From: Symbiodinium natans
Lineage: Eukaryota; Sar; Dinophyceae; Suessiales; Symbiodiniaceae
DNA: 64,000 bases
Assembly (NCBI GenBank): GCA_905221605.1
Contig: CAJNDS010002459.1
Span: 240,501 to 304,500 of the forward strand
Direction: 5' to 3'
The position numbers and the translations under genes were made by a program. The first letter of the stretch is position 1; every line of letters begins with the position of its first letter. Shown in pieces: positions 44,770 through 55,345 of the stretch. Under the pieces are notes generated by a model. It was not told the DNA's origin. It was given only the letters and a program-made list of their open reading frames with translations, and did not search any database.

Positions 44770-45520
44770 CTCTTCCAGTGATCAATGATGCGACTTGCAA
44801 TTGTCAGGGTCAGGGTCACCATGGCCCACGACAACACTGATGATCTCTCCCTCATGCAGGCCAGTGTCTTGTTGGTCTTTGTGTGCTGGCTCTCAGTGCG
44901 CTCAATGCCCTCGCGCCCTGTCCTTGCGAGAGCACGTGTGTGAAAGGATCTGACGTCGATACCCCTCAGAAGCCCGGGGCTAGATGAAGATGTCCAAAGC
45001 TTAAGAAGGGCACACAGCGGACTCCGGCGGACTTGGCTGCATGAATTGCAAGCAGATACAGCCGAGATCAACCGAGGATGACGCGCCGTCTTGTGCTCAA
45101 GTCGTTTTTGGCTGGAGCTGCTGCCGCTGAGGGGTTAGGCCGTTGCTAGCTGCTCTCCTCAACGACATGACATCCAGGTCGCCTCTGAGGAATGGCGCGG
45201 AGCAAAACAGTCAGGACCTTGTGGCGCTTTCTGTGGGCACATATGGATGTGGGGCTTGAAACGGGGACAAGGGGCTGCTGAGGCTTCGGCGGCAAGAGAC
45301 CGATGAAACCTCCCATGCCTGACAGGCTCGGATAGGAAGTGTGCGACAGGAACGCAGTCATGTGGCGATTGCATGTTCGGCCCTCATGAAGAACAGTCTC
45401 CACTCAGCGCAGTGCAGTCGTGCATTTTGTAACTCTCTGCCAGGAGAGAGGCTCGGAAGCCAGCCTCCAGACCAGCCAGAGCCCTGGAGCGATCTGTTGT
45501 GGGCTTAGGCTGCTTTCGGG
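44770..45520. other. Stretch without a supported gene
   Basis: No recognisable exon. Confidence 0.4.
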
Positions 45521-45671
45521 TTTCTCTACCCACGAAGACTTCTGGGCGGGTCGAGATGCCGAGGCGTTCCAAAACTACGACTACTATGACCAAGAGGATT
45601 ATCCGCCAGATGAGCCCTTCAGGCCATGGCCGACAGATCCCAAATCTAAGCCCATCAGGGCAAAACTCTAG
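45520..45671 (+). CDS. Terminal exon, Tyr/Asp/Pro-rich tail
   Basis: The + frame reads STHEDFWAGRDAEAFQNYDY then YDQEDYPPDEPFRPWP and a basic end (KSKPIRAKL), stop TAG 45669-45671. The frame is open back to 45420 but the convincing part starts near 45520. No family is recognised. A telomeric array begins 45 bp after the stop. Confidence 0.5.
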
Positions 45672-45716
45672 CCTGGAATCCAAGCATCTTCGTTAAGCCT
45701 TGAAGCCCCCCTGAAC

Positions 45717-45837
45717 CCAAAACCCTAAACCCTAAACCCTAAACCCTAAACCCTAAACCCTAAACCCTAAACCCTAAACCCTAAACCCTAAACCCTAAAC
45801 CCTAAACCCTAAACCCTAAACCCTAAACCCTAAACCC
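45717..45837. repeat. Telomeric array, CCCTAAA orientation
   Basis: About 17 perfect units. Confidence 0.98.
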
Positions 45838-45949
45838 TCTGGACATGCTAGCTCGCAGCTTCGAACCCCTTGCATTCTGGGGCCACGTGCTGGACAGGTG
45901 GTCAGATGCCTGGGGGTCGGCGCCTCGCTGTCCAAAGGAAGTCACCTTC

Positions 45950-46200
45950 ATTATTACTCTTGTTGCTATCATTTACTATTACTATTACTTGTACTATTAC
46001 TACTATTATGATTTTTATGATTGTTACTACTATTATTATCACTATTATTGTTACTATTATTACTATTACTTTTTCTATTACTATTATTACTATTGCTACT
46101 ATTATTGCTATTGTTATTACTTTTATTATTACTATGATCAGTATTACTATTATTATTATTAGTACTATTATGATCCTCCTTCTTTATCTTCTTCTTCTTC
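45950..46200. repeat. Degenerate ATT/ACT trinucleotide tract
   Basis: TATTACTAT-type triplets for about 220 bp, ending in a (CTT)n run at 46180-46208. Tyr/Ile-rich frames are artefacts. Confidence 0.95.
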
Positions 46201-46370
46201 TTCTTCTTACCGCTTCTTTCCAGGCTCATCTGCGGGCTGATCTTGCTTGTCTTCATCGTTTGCGTCCTGACCTGGGCCTGGTCCTTGGGGGTTACTCAGA
46301 GGGTTGGTGGACTGTCCCCCCCCCCCCCTTTAAGACTAATTTAGCCCTTAAGAGGGATTCTACTAGGGGG

Positions 46371-46432
46371 TAGGTTTAGGGTTTAGGGTTTAGGGTTTAG
46401 GGTTTAGGGTTTAGGGTTTAGGGTTTAGGGTT
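46371..46432. repeat. Telomeric array, TTTAGGG orientation
   Basis: About eight units. It forms an inverted pair with 45717-45837. Confidence 0.96.
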
Positions 46433-46439
46433 ACTGCAC

Positions 46440-47240
46440 TCCCGATTAAGGACTGCTAGTATAAGGAAACGAAACTTAGGGGTACATCAGACCTGCAGTG
46501 CCCTGCTTGTAAGTAGGGTTTAGGGTCCAGGAGCTCCTTCTGCAGGGATTGCAGGGTGAGTAGGCAGAGTTGTCAGCTTCCAAGAGGTTGCGATATGGAG
46601 GGTGTAGGAGTTGGGCAGTTCATTTTTATTGGTTTCTTCATGTTTGCAAACCGTGATCGGGAGCTAACCAGAAGAAAGTCGGCCACATCACATCCCTAAA
46701 GTCCTGCAAAAACCTGGCTTCCTGTGCATGTCACACAGTGCGGAACCCTGTAGCATCGCTCTTGGCTCCGCGGACTTTGCTCTTGCGCGGTTAACACATG
46801 CCCCACCCCCCCCCCCCCCCCCCCTCCAAACTCTGATCGGAGCCTCCCGCGGTGTTGCGGTGTTCTGAGAGCGCAGCTTACTGTATTTTCTGAGGCCTAT
46901 CCATGCTTAAGTACCCCACAGCCGAAAACCCTGGCTTTCTTCTACCCGATGGCCTTCTGCTGCCCCTGTGTTGGGTTTTGGGCCACGAAAGTAACTAGCC
47001 CTCAACCACCTTCCTCCAGCCTTGTATGCAGTTTCAACGCTTTGAACGCCCTATACCCGGCCCCAGAGTCCATCCCACAGCCGCCAAGCCTTGAGGATGG
47101 TGTGCAGGGTTGATGACGGTTCCATGAGCAGACTGCGGAAGCTGGAGAAGGTAATGTAGTTTTGTGACAAAAAGTTCAGCATTGGGGGGCTGGCCTAAAC
47201 TTGGCCTAAACAGGTCTTCCGGACTTTAATTTGCATCCTT
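46440..47240. other. Spacer with poly-C run
   Basis: A C run with single interruptions at 46801-46824. A possible small exon at about 47111-47151 (DDGSMSRLRKLEK) ends at AAG/GTAATG. Confidence 0.4.
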
Positions 47241-47245
47241 TTAGC

Positions 47246-47350
47246 TGTACCAACCGACTCGGGTTGCCTGAGGCCTACTTGGAGGATCTTCGCGAAGCTC
47301 GCGAGCTTGAGGAGGCCGCCCTTCAGACATCCCACCCCTTTCTTTGTTAA
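47246..47350 (+). CDS. Small terminal exon, acidic helix
   Basis: After CCTTTTAG the frame reads TNRLGLPEAYLEDLREAREL then EEAALQTSHPFLC, stop TAA 47348-47350. Strong coding composition. It is likely the end of the gene whose exon may lie at 47111-47151. Confidence 0.45.
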   Translation, partial: CTNRLGLPEAYLEDLREARELEEAALQTSHPFLC

Positions 47351-47351
47351 T

Positions 47352-47915
47352 GCATCGACGAGCACCTCCTAATCGAATCCCCAAATGCCCTAAGCGCCCT
47401 AATCCGAAGCATCGACATCTTAGATGCTAAACCTGTATTGAATTCCTGGCAATGCCTTGCGAGGTGCGGGCAAGAGGCGTGGAGCTCTGACGTTTCACCA
47501 CAAGGGCTGTCGCTCCCAAGGTAGGAGCATGTGTCGAAGCATATTCTGAATTAAAGGCTGCACGGCTTCAGGGCCCTAGGTATGTCAATGCCATCAATGC
47601 CTAAACGGCACGCTAATGAGACCACATTGGCCTGCGCCCAAAGACTTTGGTGATAATGCGCTTGGCGAATAGTCCAGGCATGTGGCGTAAAAAGAGCGAC
47701 AAAGATTCGTGGTGCTGAGCTGTCTAGCAAGTCCTTTGACGTCTCCTAGACAGCTGTGTCGAGCGCGCGTCAGGTCTATGAGATTACGACCCTTCCAGTT
47801 GTCGGAGCATTCTTTGATTGGCCAGAAGCTTAGTCAGGCTTAGTCAAGCGTGCAGAAGCCACAGGGGGCCGTGAGTCAGGTGAGTCACGTGAGATGTTCT
47901 GTGCGCTGGAGTCCC
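47352..47915. other. Stretch without a supported gene
   Basis: No recognisable exon. Confidence 0.4.
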
Positions 47916-47917
47916 AG

Positions 47918-48991
47918 GTTGTACGACTGGTTTTCAGAGTACCGCCTCAAGGCTGCAGGGCGCGAGGACATTCTGGAAAAGGCGCCCGCTGTGTTCCTAC
48001 AGTCCATTTCCCACCATTGGGAATACCTGGTGCTGTTGAAGGTACATAATCATCAAGCCAAGATCCAGGAGAGAGTCGTTTCTTGTATTTTAGTTTATCA
48101 TGCCCGAGCTCCGAGCCAGCAGGAACTTTCGCAAACCGAGTGCGAGGATGAATGCGAGGCCCGGCACGGCCTAGCTTCCATTGGCCCTTCAGCAAGAGCG
48201 CGCTTCAGCGCGGCACTGGCAATTGTCTGACAGGTTGATTGGGATGAGCTGACGATGCCCAAGTTCTCGAAAATGTCTACAGGCCTGGACTTCAGCTAGC
48301 TGCCCAGATGGTGCAGCCCTGGAGTCCCCTAAAGCTTCCAGCCATGTGGAGGTCGATGAAGTGCGACCACCGTTCCCAGACGTGAAGATTTAGCTGCTGC
48401 CCTTTTTTTTTAAAGAGTCACTGCAAAGATGCCGAAGGTTCCATCCTGCATAGGCAGGTCGCTCTGCGAGAAAACTCTCTTTGGGCAGCTCTCTTCTTCG
48501 CAGCAGAGATGAGCTCATGACCTTTAGCTGGCATGTTGTATGGCATCTGTCCTTAGGACCACACGCTACGAGGCGACAGGCTCAAGCTGTCTACCGCTGC
48601 ATAGCTATGGACCCGCTCCCGCAACTGCCAGAGCACGAGGCGGCGCCATTGCCAGAAAGTTTTGGCCACAACTTGTCCGGCGACGTACATATTCGAGCAT
48701 GTGTGTTCCGGGTCCCCGAGTGCAGAATGAGCACGGTGTCCCGCAGGTGTGCGTGGTGAACACCTTCCTGCAAATCAAGGACAGTGCATACATTGTCCAT
48801 CCAGGGCGCTTGGCATGAATATCGCACTAGACACTTGGGACAGGAGAAGCGACCTGAACTGGGACGTGCTGGCACCGCTCCGGCTCGTGCATTGGGCCTC
48901 GACTTGGATGAGGAGCCACCCGCCGATCATGAGGCCCAGGACCAAGCCTACGAAGCGCACGACGAGGAGCAGGGGGCTTACATGAAACCTG
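47918..48991 (+). CDS. Multi-exon gene fragment, unknown protein
   Basis: Exon 47918-48041 follows GTCCCAG and reads LYDWFSEYRLKAAGREDILE then KAPAVFLQSISHHWEYLVLL, ending at AAG/GTACAT. Further exons: about 48603-48750 (DPLPQLPEHEAAPLPESFGH) or the overlapping frame VCVVNTFLQIKDSAYIVHP; then 48807-48991 (WHEYRTRHLGQEKRPELGRA, then an acidic run LDLDEEPPADHEAQDQAYE), ending at CCT/GTACGT. The middle junctions are not resolved. No family is recognised. Confidence 0.48.
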
Positions 48992-49010
48992 TACGTCTTC
49001 TTGGGGCTCA

Positions 49011-49086
49011 GGGGACTAAAGTGGGGGACCCTTGTAAGGGACCTTAGGGGGTTATTTAGGGGTTGTTTACCCCTTAAGGGGTGCAC
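49011..49086. repeat. Second dispersed repeat family, copy 2
   Basis: GGGACTAAAG, GGGACCCTTGTAAGGGACC and TAGGGGGTTATTT in the same order as 13394-13460. The tail CCCCTTAAGGGG is self-complementary. Confidence 0.55.
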
Positions 49087-49430
49087 CAACTGGTCTTGGT
49101 TCAACCAAGACCAGTTCGCGTCAGCGAGGCTCTCGACGGTGAAGGGGGTCCGCTATACCTTCAGCTTATCGAGAAATTGCTTTCACAAACGTCTCGCAGC
49201 ACGAATATCTACCGACATCGCAGTAGCAGCTAGTTGCGGCAACCAGGGTCGGACAACGGCCATCTCTTTCCCCCAATGCAGCGAGCCAACTCAAAGCACA
49301 CGGCACCGAGCCAGCCGATGAACCTAAGCTGTCTAAACCGCACGCCTGAGTGAAGAACACGAGCTGTCCGTTGCAACTTCATGTCGCACGTGTTCTCATG
49401 GTGTCTGGAAAGCGGATCCCACCAGGAGGC

Positions 49431-50510
49431 ATCGAGCAAGCGGCAACCTGCCCAAAAGAAGCCAAGCCCCTCGGCAGGAGCTTCCGTCTGCTTCCGTGCT
49501 CGACACCTAAACCCTAAACCCTAAACCCTAAACCCTAAACCCTAAACCCTAAACCCTAAACCCTAAACCCTAAACCCTAAACCCCAAACCCCAAACCCCA
49601 AACCCTAAACCCTAAACCCTAAACCCTAAACCCTAAACCCTAGACAGGTCACATCGTCTTAAAGTCTTAGGTTGGCAGCGGCTCAATACCCCTGATCTCT
49701 GGGAGCAGCAGCTCATGATGGAACAGATGTCCTCAGTGGCTTCGGGCAAGCGGACGCCGGCGCAGAAGAAGCCTAGCTGCTTGGATCAGAATGCGAACTC
49801 ATGAGGGTTTAAGGTTTAGGGTTTAGGGTTTGCATCTCTTTGTCAGGATGGCTGGCGTCCCTATGTGCAGCAGACATGCAGCTTGCAGGGCTTCTCGGGT
49901 TGCCCCTGCCTTTCTTTCTCTGAGGCTGGCAGCGGATTAATACTCCAGATCTGTGGGAGCAGCAGCTTATGATGGAAGCACAGCTGTCAGCTGCGTGCTT
50001 GAAACCTGTTTGCCGCAGCTTCTGCGGACTCACGATTCGGTTTCAAAAGCCCAGTGAAAGCTGAGGTTGACAAGCGTCTCGTGGTGGAGACGGGGTATCC
50101 GGCTCCTGCGAGCCCAACTGCTCCTGCAGCTTCGACATCTTTGATGAGGCCAGTTGATGCAACAACTGCATCGACCCCTCCGGCTGCCTCTACCCTTGCA
50201 GCATCCTGGCATTTGGCATTAGCGAAGAATGATGCTGGTTGCCTTGGAGCCCTTGGAAAACGCTCAGCTGCGAAAGCCAAGGCACCTCCACAGGCAGTTG
50301 CGCCAGAGGTGAGCTATGTTGGAGCGCCTTGGACGATGGAAGTCGCCGATGCTCTCGCATGCTCGTGCAGAAGCCGTGCCCATGTGTGAGGTGCCTTTGT
50401 TGTTGGTGGCTCCAGAAAATCCAAGCGTCCAAATACCACAGCCGCCTTCACAACCCGATCAGGGCCAAGATGCATCCTTGCCACAGGCCCTGAGAGCTCG
50501 TTTTGGTTGA
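49431..50510 (+). CDS. Gene with duplicated WQR-NTPDLWEQQLMME exon
   Basis: Pieces in order: 49431-49480 (ASSKRQPAQKKPSPSAGAS); 49671 onward (WQRLNTPDLWEQQLMMEQM, then ASGKRTPAQKKPS); 49927 onward (WQRINTPDLWEQQLMMEAQL). An exon from 50066 (or earlier) to 50308 reads VDKRLVVETGYPAPASPTAP and continues Ala/Pro/Thr-rich, ending at GAG/GTGAGC. An 82-bp intron (50309-50390) leads to 50391-50510 (VPLLLVAPENPSVQIPQPPS then ALRARFG, stop TGA). The last two exons join in phase 0. The first pieces are arranged as tandem duplicates: KR-PAQKKPS occurs twice and WQR-NTPDLWEQQ twice. A large CCCTAAA array lies between copies. The family is unknown. Confidence 0.5.
49506..49644. repeat. Telomeric array, CCCTAAA orientation
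   Basis: About 20 units with three CCCCAAA variants. It ends 26 bp before the acceptor of the exon at 49671. Confidence 0.97.
49805..49830. repeat. Short TTTAGGG array
   Basis: Three to four units, downstream of the exon at 49671. It is the inverted partner of 49506-49644. Confidence 0.9.
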
Positions 50511-50831
50511 AGTTACACGCAGGCGCCGTCTTTCCAGTCTGAATGCCCAAGAGGAGCAGCCATGCTTGTTGGGTCGCACCACATCGCCGCGACCTGGTGA
50601 CAAAAAGCCGGCGCAGGGCAAGCAGAGGCTGACGGATACTGATAGATGCCCCTGCCTAGCTGGTTGCTTGCGGTCTTTTTCCTCAAAGACGAGAAGCAAT
50701 ACTCTTGTGACTCTTGTGCTTAAAATGTGCAGAATGCTGCTAAGTGACATCCGCGGACCGAGCCTTTGTTGCAGGCAAGCGCAGGAGCTACCGGAGCCGC
50801 TGGCGTGGGGGGCTTTGTTACGCCCTCCTAC

Positions 50832-50914
50832 ACACGCTCTCTCTCTCACTCTCTCTCAGTCTCTCTCTCACTCTCTCTCACTCTCTCTCTCTCACTCTCT
50901 CTCTCTCTCTTTTT
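50832..50914. repeat. CT-rich polypyrimidine microsatellite upstream of an acceptor
   Basis: (CTCTCA/CTCT)n ending in eight T. It lies 30-110 bp before the TTACAG acceptor at 50947 and so forms an oversized polypyrimidine tract. Confidence 0.85.
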
Positions 50915-50947
50915 TTGAGGATGTTCCTTTCAGTGTGTTCCTTACAG

Positions 50948-51428
50948 CCACCGTGTGCCGTTGCATCTGAGGCCCGGCACGCTGGAGTGCAATCCTGCAG
51001 AGAGAGGCGGGCAACGTATCCGCTGGTGCGTAGACGGACACAAGCTGGAGTCCCACGCGGAGAAGCTGATCAGTCCGGAGTTTGAGCTGAAGGTAGGTCA
51101 AGAATCGCAGCCCTTTCGGCTAATGGTCCTGGCGACGGAGACGGGTGGACGACATGGGGCTGGATTCAAGAAGGCCAAGGGGCGTTGCATGCTCGAGATG
51201 AAGTGCCTAGGCTCCTTAGAGGGCGCGCCTGCAACATCCATGCTTGTGACTGCCGGCACGGGCAGCCGCAAGCAGAAATCGCGGGAAGTTGTGAAGCATA
51301 GCTTTGCTGACAAGAATTGCTGCATTTTGCCAAAAGGCCCGGATCCTGTTTGGGATCTAAAGGCATCCCTTTGTAAAGAGACCAAGTCCATTGACATTTG
51401 TGTAGAGGTCTTACCATACCCTGGATAA
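50948..51428 (+). CDS. Dinoflagellate-type FKKAKG...LP module, terminal exon
   Basis: After CCTTACAG the frame reads VPLHLRPGTLECN, WCVDGHKLESHAEKLISPEF, FRLMVLATETGGRHGAGFKK, AKGRCMLEMKC, then KHSFADKNCCILPKGPDPVW and IDICVEVLP, stop TAA 51426-51428. The sequence of motifs F-LM ... GAGFKKAKGR ... LEMKC ... LPK-WD ... VEVLP is one I remember from many Symbiodinium predicted proteins. I cannot cite an assigned function. The 160-residue exon is unusually long for this window. The start is in an upstream exon, not identified with confidence. Confidence 0.65.
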
Positions 51429-51429
51429 T

Positions 51430-52750
51430 TAAAACCCGCAACTGGCAACAGACCACGACAATTTGCTCCTGCGAACGACAGGCATTTTATTAGTCATGCT
51501 TTCAGGTTTATGTCTCACAGCTGACAGCAAAGTATCTGATGAGAGCACCCGTCTCTCAAAAATTGCGTCTTGTGACGGCAGTCGAAGCATGTTCGCGTTC
51601 ACGGCGCCCGGCAAACACGGCCTACACAACCTGCTACCTAGACTTCAATTTTGGGCTCGAGCCACCGAGCTGGAGAGTCACGATGGCTCAACCGCCGGTT
51701 CCCCAGGAGCGGTTTCCTGAGGCTTCGAGAGTGCTCCTGAGTCAATGATAATGCAAAGAATGCAATAAATAAACGTAGCGACAATAGGCGACAAAAAGAA
51801 ATAATATGAAGAGTGACAGTAAAGAAAGCGATGTTTTTGCAAAGTTTGCGCCCGCTTAGGGACGATGTGATTGGTTGGTCGGGGCCCCAGTGCAACTTGC
51901 AGTTGCCCTGATTCCTTTTTCCGGCTTCCTTGGCCGGACAGCTGATCTTTGCTGCGCTCGCTCGAGTTTGTTCCCTGCCCAGGTACGATTTCAGCTGGTC
52001 TGGCGGTTCGTTTCCAGTTTGTTTCAGACCCGACTGAACCTTAAATCATGTTCAGCCTTCTCAGCAGCTGTCGTGATCCGAAGTAGCCATGTCTTGTCAT
52101 CTCTCAGGCAGGCAACTTTTTCTGTCCAAAGTTTCAGGCACCTGCAAGGCTGCCTGTGATTCTGGTCTGACTCGGCATCAATGGATTCTTGGTAGTGAAA
52201 GCCGTGTGGCATAGGTGGGAGCTTGACGGAGACGTCGTGAAGAGACTTGGCCTTCGCAAGAGCGTCGGAAGTCAGTGGATGAGACGCTACGGGTTTGATT
52301 GCACTTCTTGCACGAGCTGGCCGCTCATCAACCCATGCAGCAAGACAACAGACTATCACACGTAGATGGGAACTGTCGATCCAGGCTGCCTGTCAGGCTT
52401 ACGCATTTGGAGTTTCGATCTCAAAAGGCTCAGTGGCTCAGCTTTCTGAAAAGCGGAAAGCTGGTGTGGCACAAAGCAGTTGGTTTAAATGATGCCTTCT
52501 TACCGGAAAGAGCATCCTTGACACGCCAGTTTCCCACCTAGACACTACTTTGGGGTCCCAACCCTGCCGAGAAACGACAGCAAGAAGAAGCGGGTGGCAA
52601 CCGAAGTTCGGGCTGTGGAAGGAGAAGGCATGTTAAGGTGAAGGGCAACTTCCAAAACGCCCTCTCGGCCCTAAGCCGGTCGGCCTGGGCGGACAGCGCG
52701 CGGACAGCGTGCCATCGCTGATTGGAACGCCAAGCATCTCCTTCAATCAT
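51430..52750. other. Stretch with weak candidates
   Basis: A + frame at 51600-51748 (AYTTCYLDFNFGLEPPSWRV ... stop TGA 51746-51748) is coding-like. Another is at 52560-52720. Neither is assigned. Confidence 0.35.
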
Positions 52751-52753
52751 AAG

Positions 52754-53139
52754 CTTCGGCTAAGGATCGATTGGAAGAAATTTGGGAAGTCTGGGACTCG
52801 GATTCGTCTTGCGTTGTGGCAGGTGCCGTGGCTTTTGAAAGCGTAGAGGCGCCATCGCGGCTTCCAAGGTACGAGCTGAAATTCGATCCGGCAACCAAGT
52901 CCATGGACGCCTGGAACCCGGCTCTGCTGTAATGTGGTTCAGGGTTTAGGGTTTAGGGTTTAGGGTTTAGGGTTTAGGGTTTAGGGTTTAGGGAAACATG
53001 CCCAGATGCTAGAAACGTGTAGCCAAAGGAGCCCACGTAGCTCTGTCTCTCATCTTCTCTCTACACCAAGGGGAGCGCCATTCCCAAGACCGAGGATGAG
53101 AAGAACTGGCGTAAGGACCGACGGCTGGGCATCAGCTAA
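52754..53139 (+). CDS. FG-YEL...NWRK module, three terminal exons
   Basis: Exon a (52754-52788) reads LRLRIDWKKFG. An 80-bp GT-AG intron leads to exon b (52869-52908), KYELKFDPATKSMD. A GC-AG intron (52909-53070) containing a TTTAGGG array leads to exon c (53071-53139), GSAIPKTEDEKNWRKDRRLG and IS, stop TAA 53137-53139. Joined in phase, this gives IDW-KFGKYEL-D-SMDGS-P-NWRK. I recall that pattern from many Symbiodinium predicted proteins, and it recurs at 57439. Unspliced, exon b would stop at 52930. The function of the module is unknown to me. Upstream exons probably exist (DWNAKHLLQS ends at 52753). Confidence 0.65.
52938..52993. repeat. Telomeric array, TTTAGGG orientation, intronic
   Basis: Eight units starting 30 bp after the GC donor of exon b of the preceding gene. 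Confidence 0.96.
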
Positions 53140-53611
53140 TCTCTTTGCTCAAGAGCCCTACATTTGAACGTGGGGTAGACATACCTTATGGGTTCTTTTT
53201 GATCCCCATAGACGATAGGGAGTATGTTCTTATCGAGACCCAATGCGACTTGCTCCTGGTTGAGGCTGCCTTCAAAAGCGCCTTGTCACCTGTTGAGGCC
53301 CCTGAGTTCAGCTGACGCAAGAATCAGCTTAGGCTTTGTGTCACTCTGGTGAAAGTCACGGCGGATTCTGTGGAGAGGCTCTTCTGCTCGGAGACGGTGC
53401 TGGCTCTGAGTGGGACTTTGAATGGCGGTGACCTAAGTTGGCAAGTTTGACGGTTGGGCAGGGGCCTTTTTGCGACCTGGCATGGCTTGAAATCTGTGTG
53501 TGGAGGTCAGGCGGCAAGTTTCCGGTGAAGTTCAAGGCAATGCTTGCATGGCATGTGCAAACTGTGGGACTTGTTGCTTGCGCCTGAACCCCTAAACCTT
53601 GCTGAGTCCAG
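53140..53611. other. Intergenic/intron sequence
   Basis: No supported exon. Confidence 0.4.
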
Positions 53612-54360
53612 GGCGATGGCTACAACCATTTTCAGTGCGACGATTTTCCTGCACATGCGCCTTCACCTCAGACCTTGCGGAGCTCAGCCTGCTTGGGCTT
53701 GAGGAAAGACGGAGGTGTGACGTACGCAATCCTTGTGCAAAAGCACACGAGACTTCTTCATCCGACTTCAGTTTGGGACGAGCTTGTAAGTGAATGCAAC
53801 TGTAAGCCCCGATCCTCAAGCTCCCATTCTCCCCTTTGTGACAGAGCAGAGGAAGAAAGAGCAGTGACAGAGCAGAGTAAGAAAACGCGAGATGCTGTGC
53901 GCCCCGCTGCAGCATTTCGGCACAGTGCCACAGGATGTACCGCGCAGCGTGCACGCTTCTGCATGTCTTTGGTGCCCGACAGAGCGGTGTTTTTTCCGAT
54001 AAGTCATCGGCGTCCACTTCCTGGATGTGGGGCCTGCGCCTGCTGCTGGTGCCCTCAACCATCTGCTCTACAAGGTCACCAGGATGATGATGTTGGCCAT
54101 CCAGGCTCTTGCCAGGTCTTTTCCCGATGTAGTAAAGTTTGAGTCACCCGTGAGGAACGCCCTTGAAAATCACAGGGCCCAAGCCGAAAAAACTCAAAAT
54201 TGTTTGCCTCCAGGCTGGGAGACTCGTAGACTGGCTACAGTCCTCGCCGGCTTTGCTGCGTCGACGTATTTCCGGAGAGCACGTGGCCCGCAGCCACGGG
54301 CAGAACCGATCTTCCTTGCTGCTGGGCAAGGCCAGTCATGTTGGTTGCTGATGTGCTGAT
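53612..54360 (+). CDS. Multi-exon gene fragment, unknown protein
   Basis: Exon 53612-53785 follows GAGTCCAG. It reads GDGYNHFQCDDFPAHAPSPQ and GLRKDGGVTYAILVQKHTRL, ends VWDEL and meets a full GTAAGT donor. A second coding-like segment lies at about 54004-54200 (FLDVGPAPAAGALNHLLYKV, TRMMMLAIQALARSFPDVV), in another frame. The frame continues to TGA 54358-54360. The intervening junction is unresolved, and a further exon may lie at 53890-53990. No family is recognised. Confidence 0.48.
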
Positions 54361-55345
54361 GGCTCTTCATGTTGCACCTGGTTTTGCCCTATTTAAGCTT
54401 GGGGCTACCTGTGGGCTGGCCTCCCTTGCATACAGCCTGAAGTTTCGGAAGACAATGGTAACAAGAGTTAAACAAGTTAGCTCGGGCGGGTGTCTTGGGT
54501 AGTTAAGGTGTCGTGAGATGGATGGTGTACGACAGGAGAAAGGTGAAGGTCAACCGCTCTCTCCCTGTCACGCCTTGAGATGGTGCGGTGAGTTGGCAAG
54601 GAACCCTCATTCACCTCTCACCCGGTATCATAACCCCCCCAAAAGACCCTGGAACCCTGTAAAGAGAGTTCATGTTTCACTTTGTTCTAGGAGCTAGAGA
54701 TGTAACACTCACCTCTCTCACCCAGTATTATACACCCCAGAAAACGCTTAACTCCCAAGTTACTTGTTTCTTTTCCAAACGCACTCAAAATCCTGAGCAA
54801 AACCATTAGGACCTTAGGACGCAATTTTCTCGGCAGTTAATTGTTTCTCTTTCTCGAAACCCCTAGAGCCCAGTTAGCTCGGGAGCTAGTCGTTTTCAAG
54901 GCTTGAGGGAGAGAAACAAGCAACTCGAAAGGTCGCTGTTTCCTTCCCCAAGCCGCTGGCAAACAAGTGGCCCCAAGATAGTTCCCCTCAGAGTAGGGGA
55001 TTAAACAAGCCCAGAACGACCAACAATATTAACTCGGGGAATAGAGTTTAAAACCGTTGCTTCCATGGTTTTTTCTAAAGTTCCCTAAAACCTAGAATGA
55101 GTGCCGGGGCAGCATGTTCAAAGTCCAGCAGAGGATGCACAGGAATACGCATGAAACAGGAAGGCGTATGAAGCATCAGAAGTCGAAATCTGCAACACGT
55201 CCGCCACATGAGACAGGCATGTCTGTAAACGTGTGCTGACAGTGCCGATCTGCTCGGTCGCCCTCAAAAGGAACCGTGATTGCTCTTGCTATTGTCTATG
55301 ATTGTCGGGGGCAAGGGGAGAGGCGCCAGAACTTCTGGGGTGCAG
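54361..55345. other. Intergenic stretch with short direct repeats
   Basis: An imperfect direct repeat (CTCATTCACCTCTCACCC at about 54608 and CACTCACCTCTCTCACCC at about 54706) and recurring AGCTCGGG words. No exon is supported. Confidence 0.4.

Noticed and set aside
45969-46256. Asn/Ser/Lys-rich minus-strand frame
   Set aside because: Complement of the ATT/ACT trinucleotide tract.
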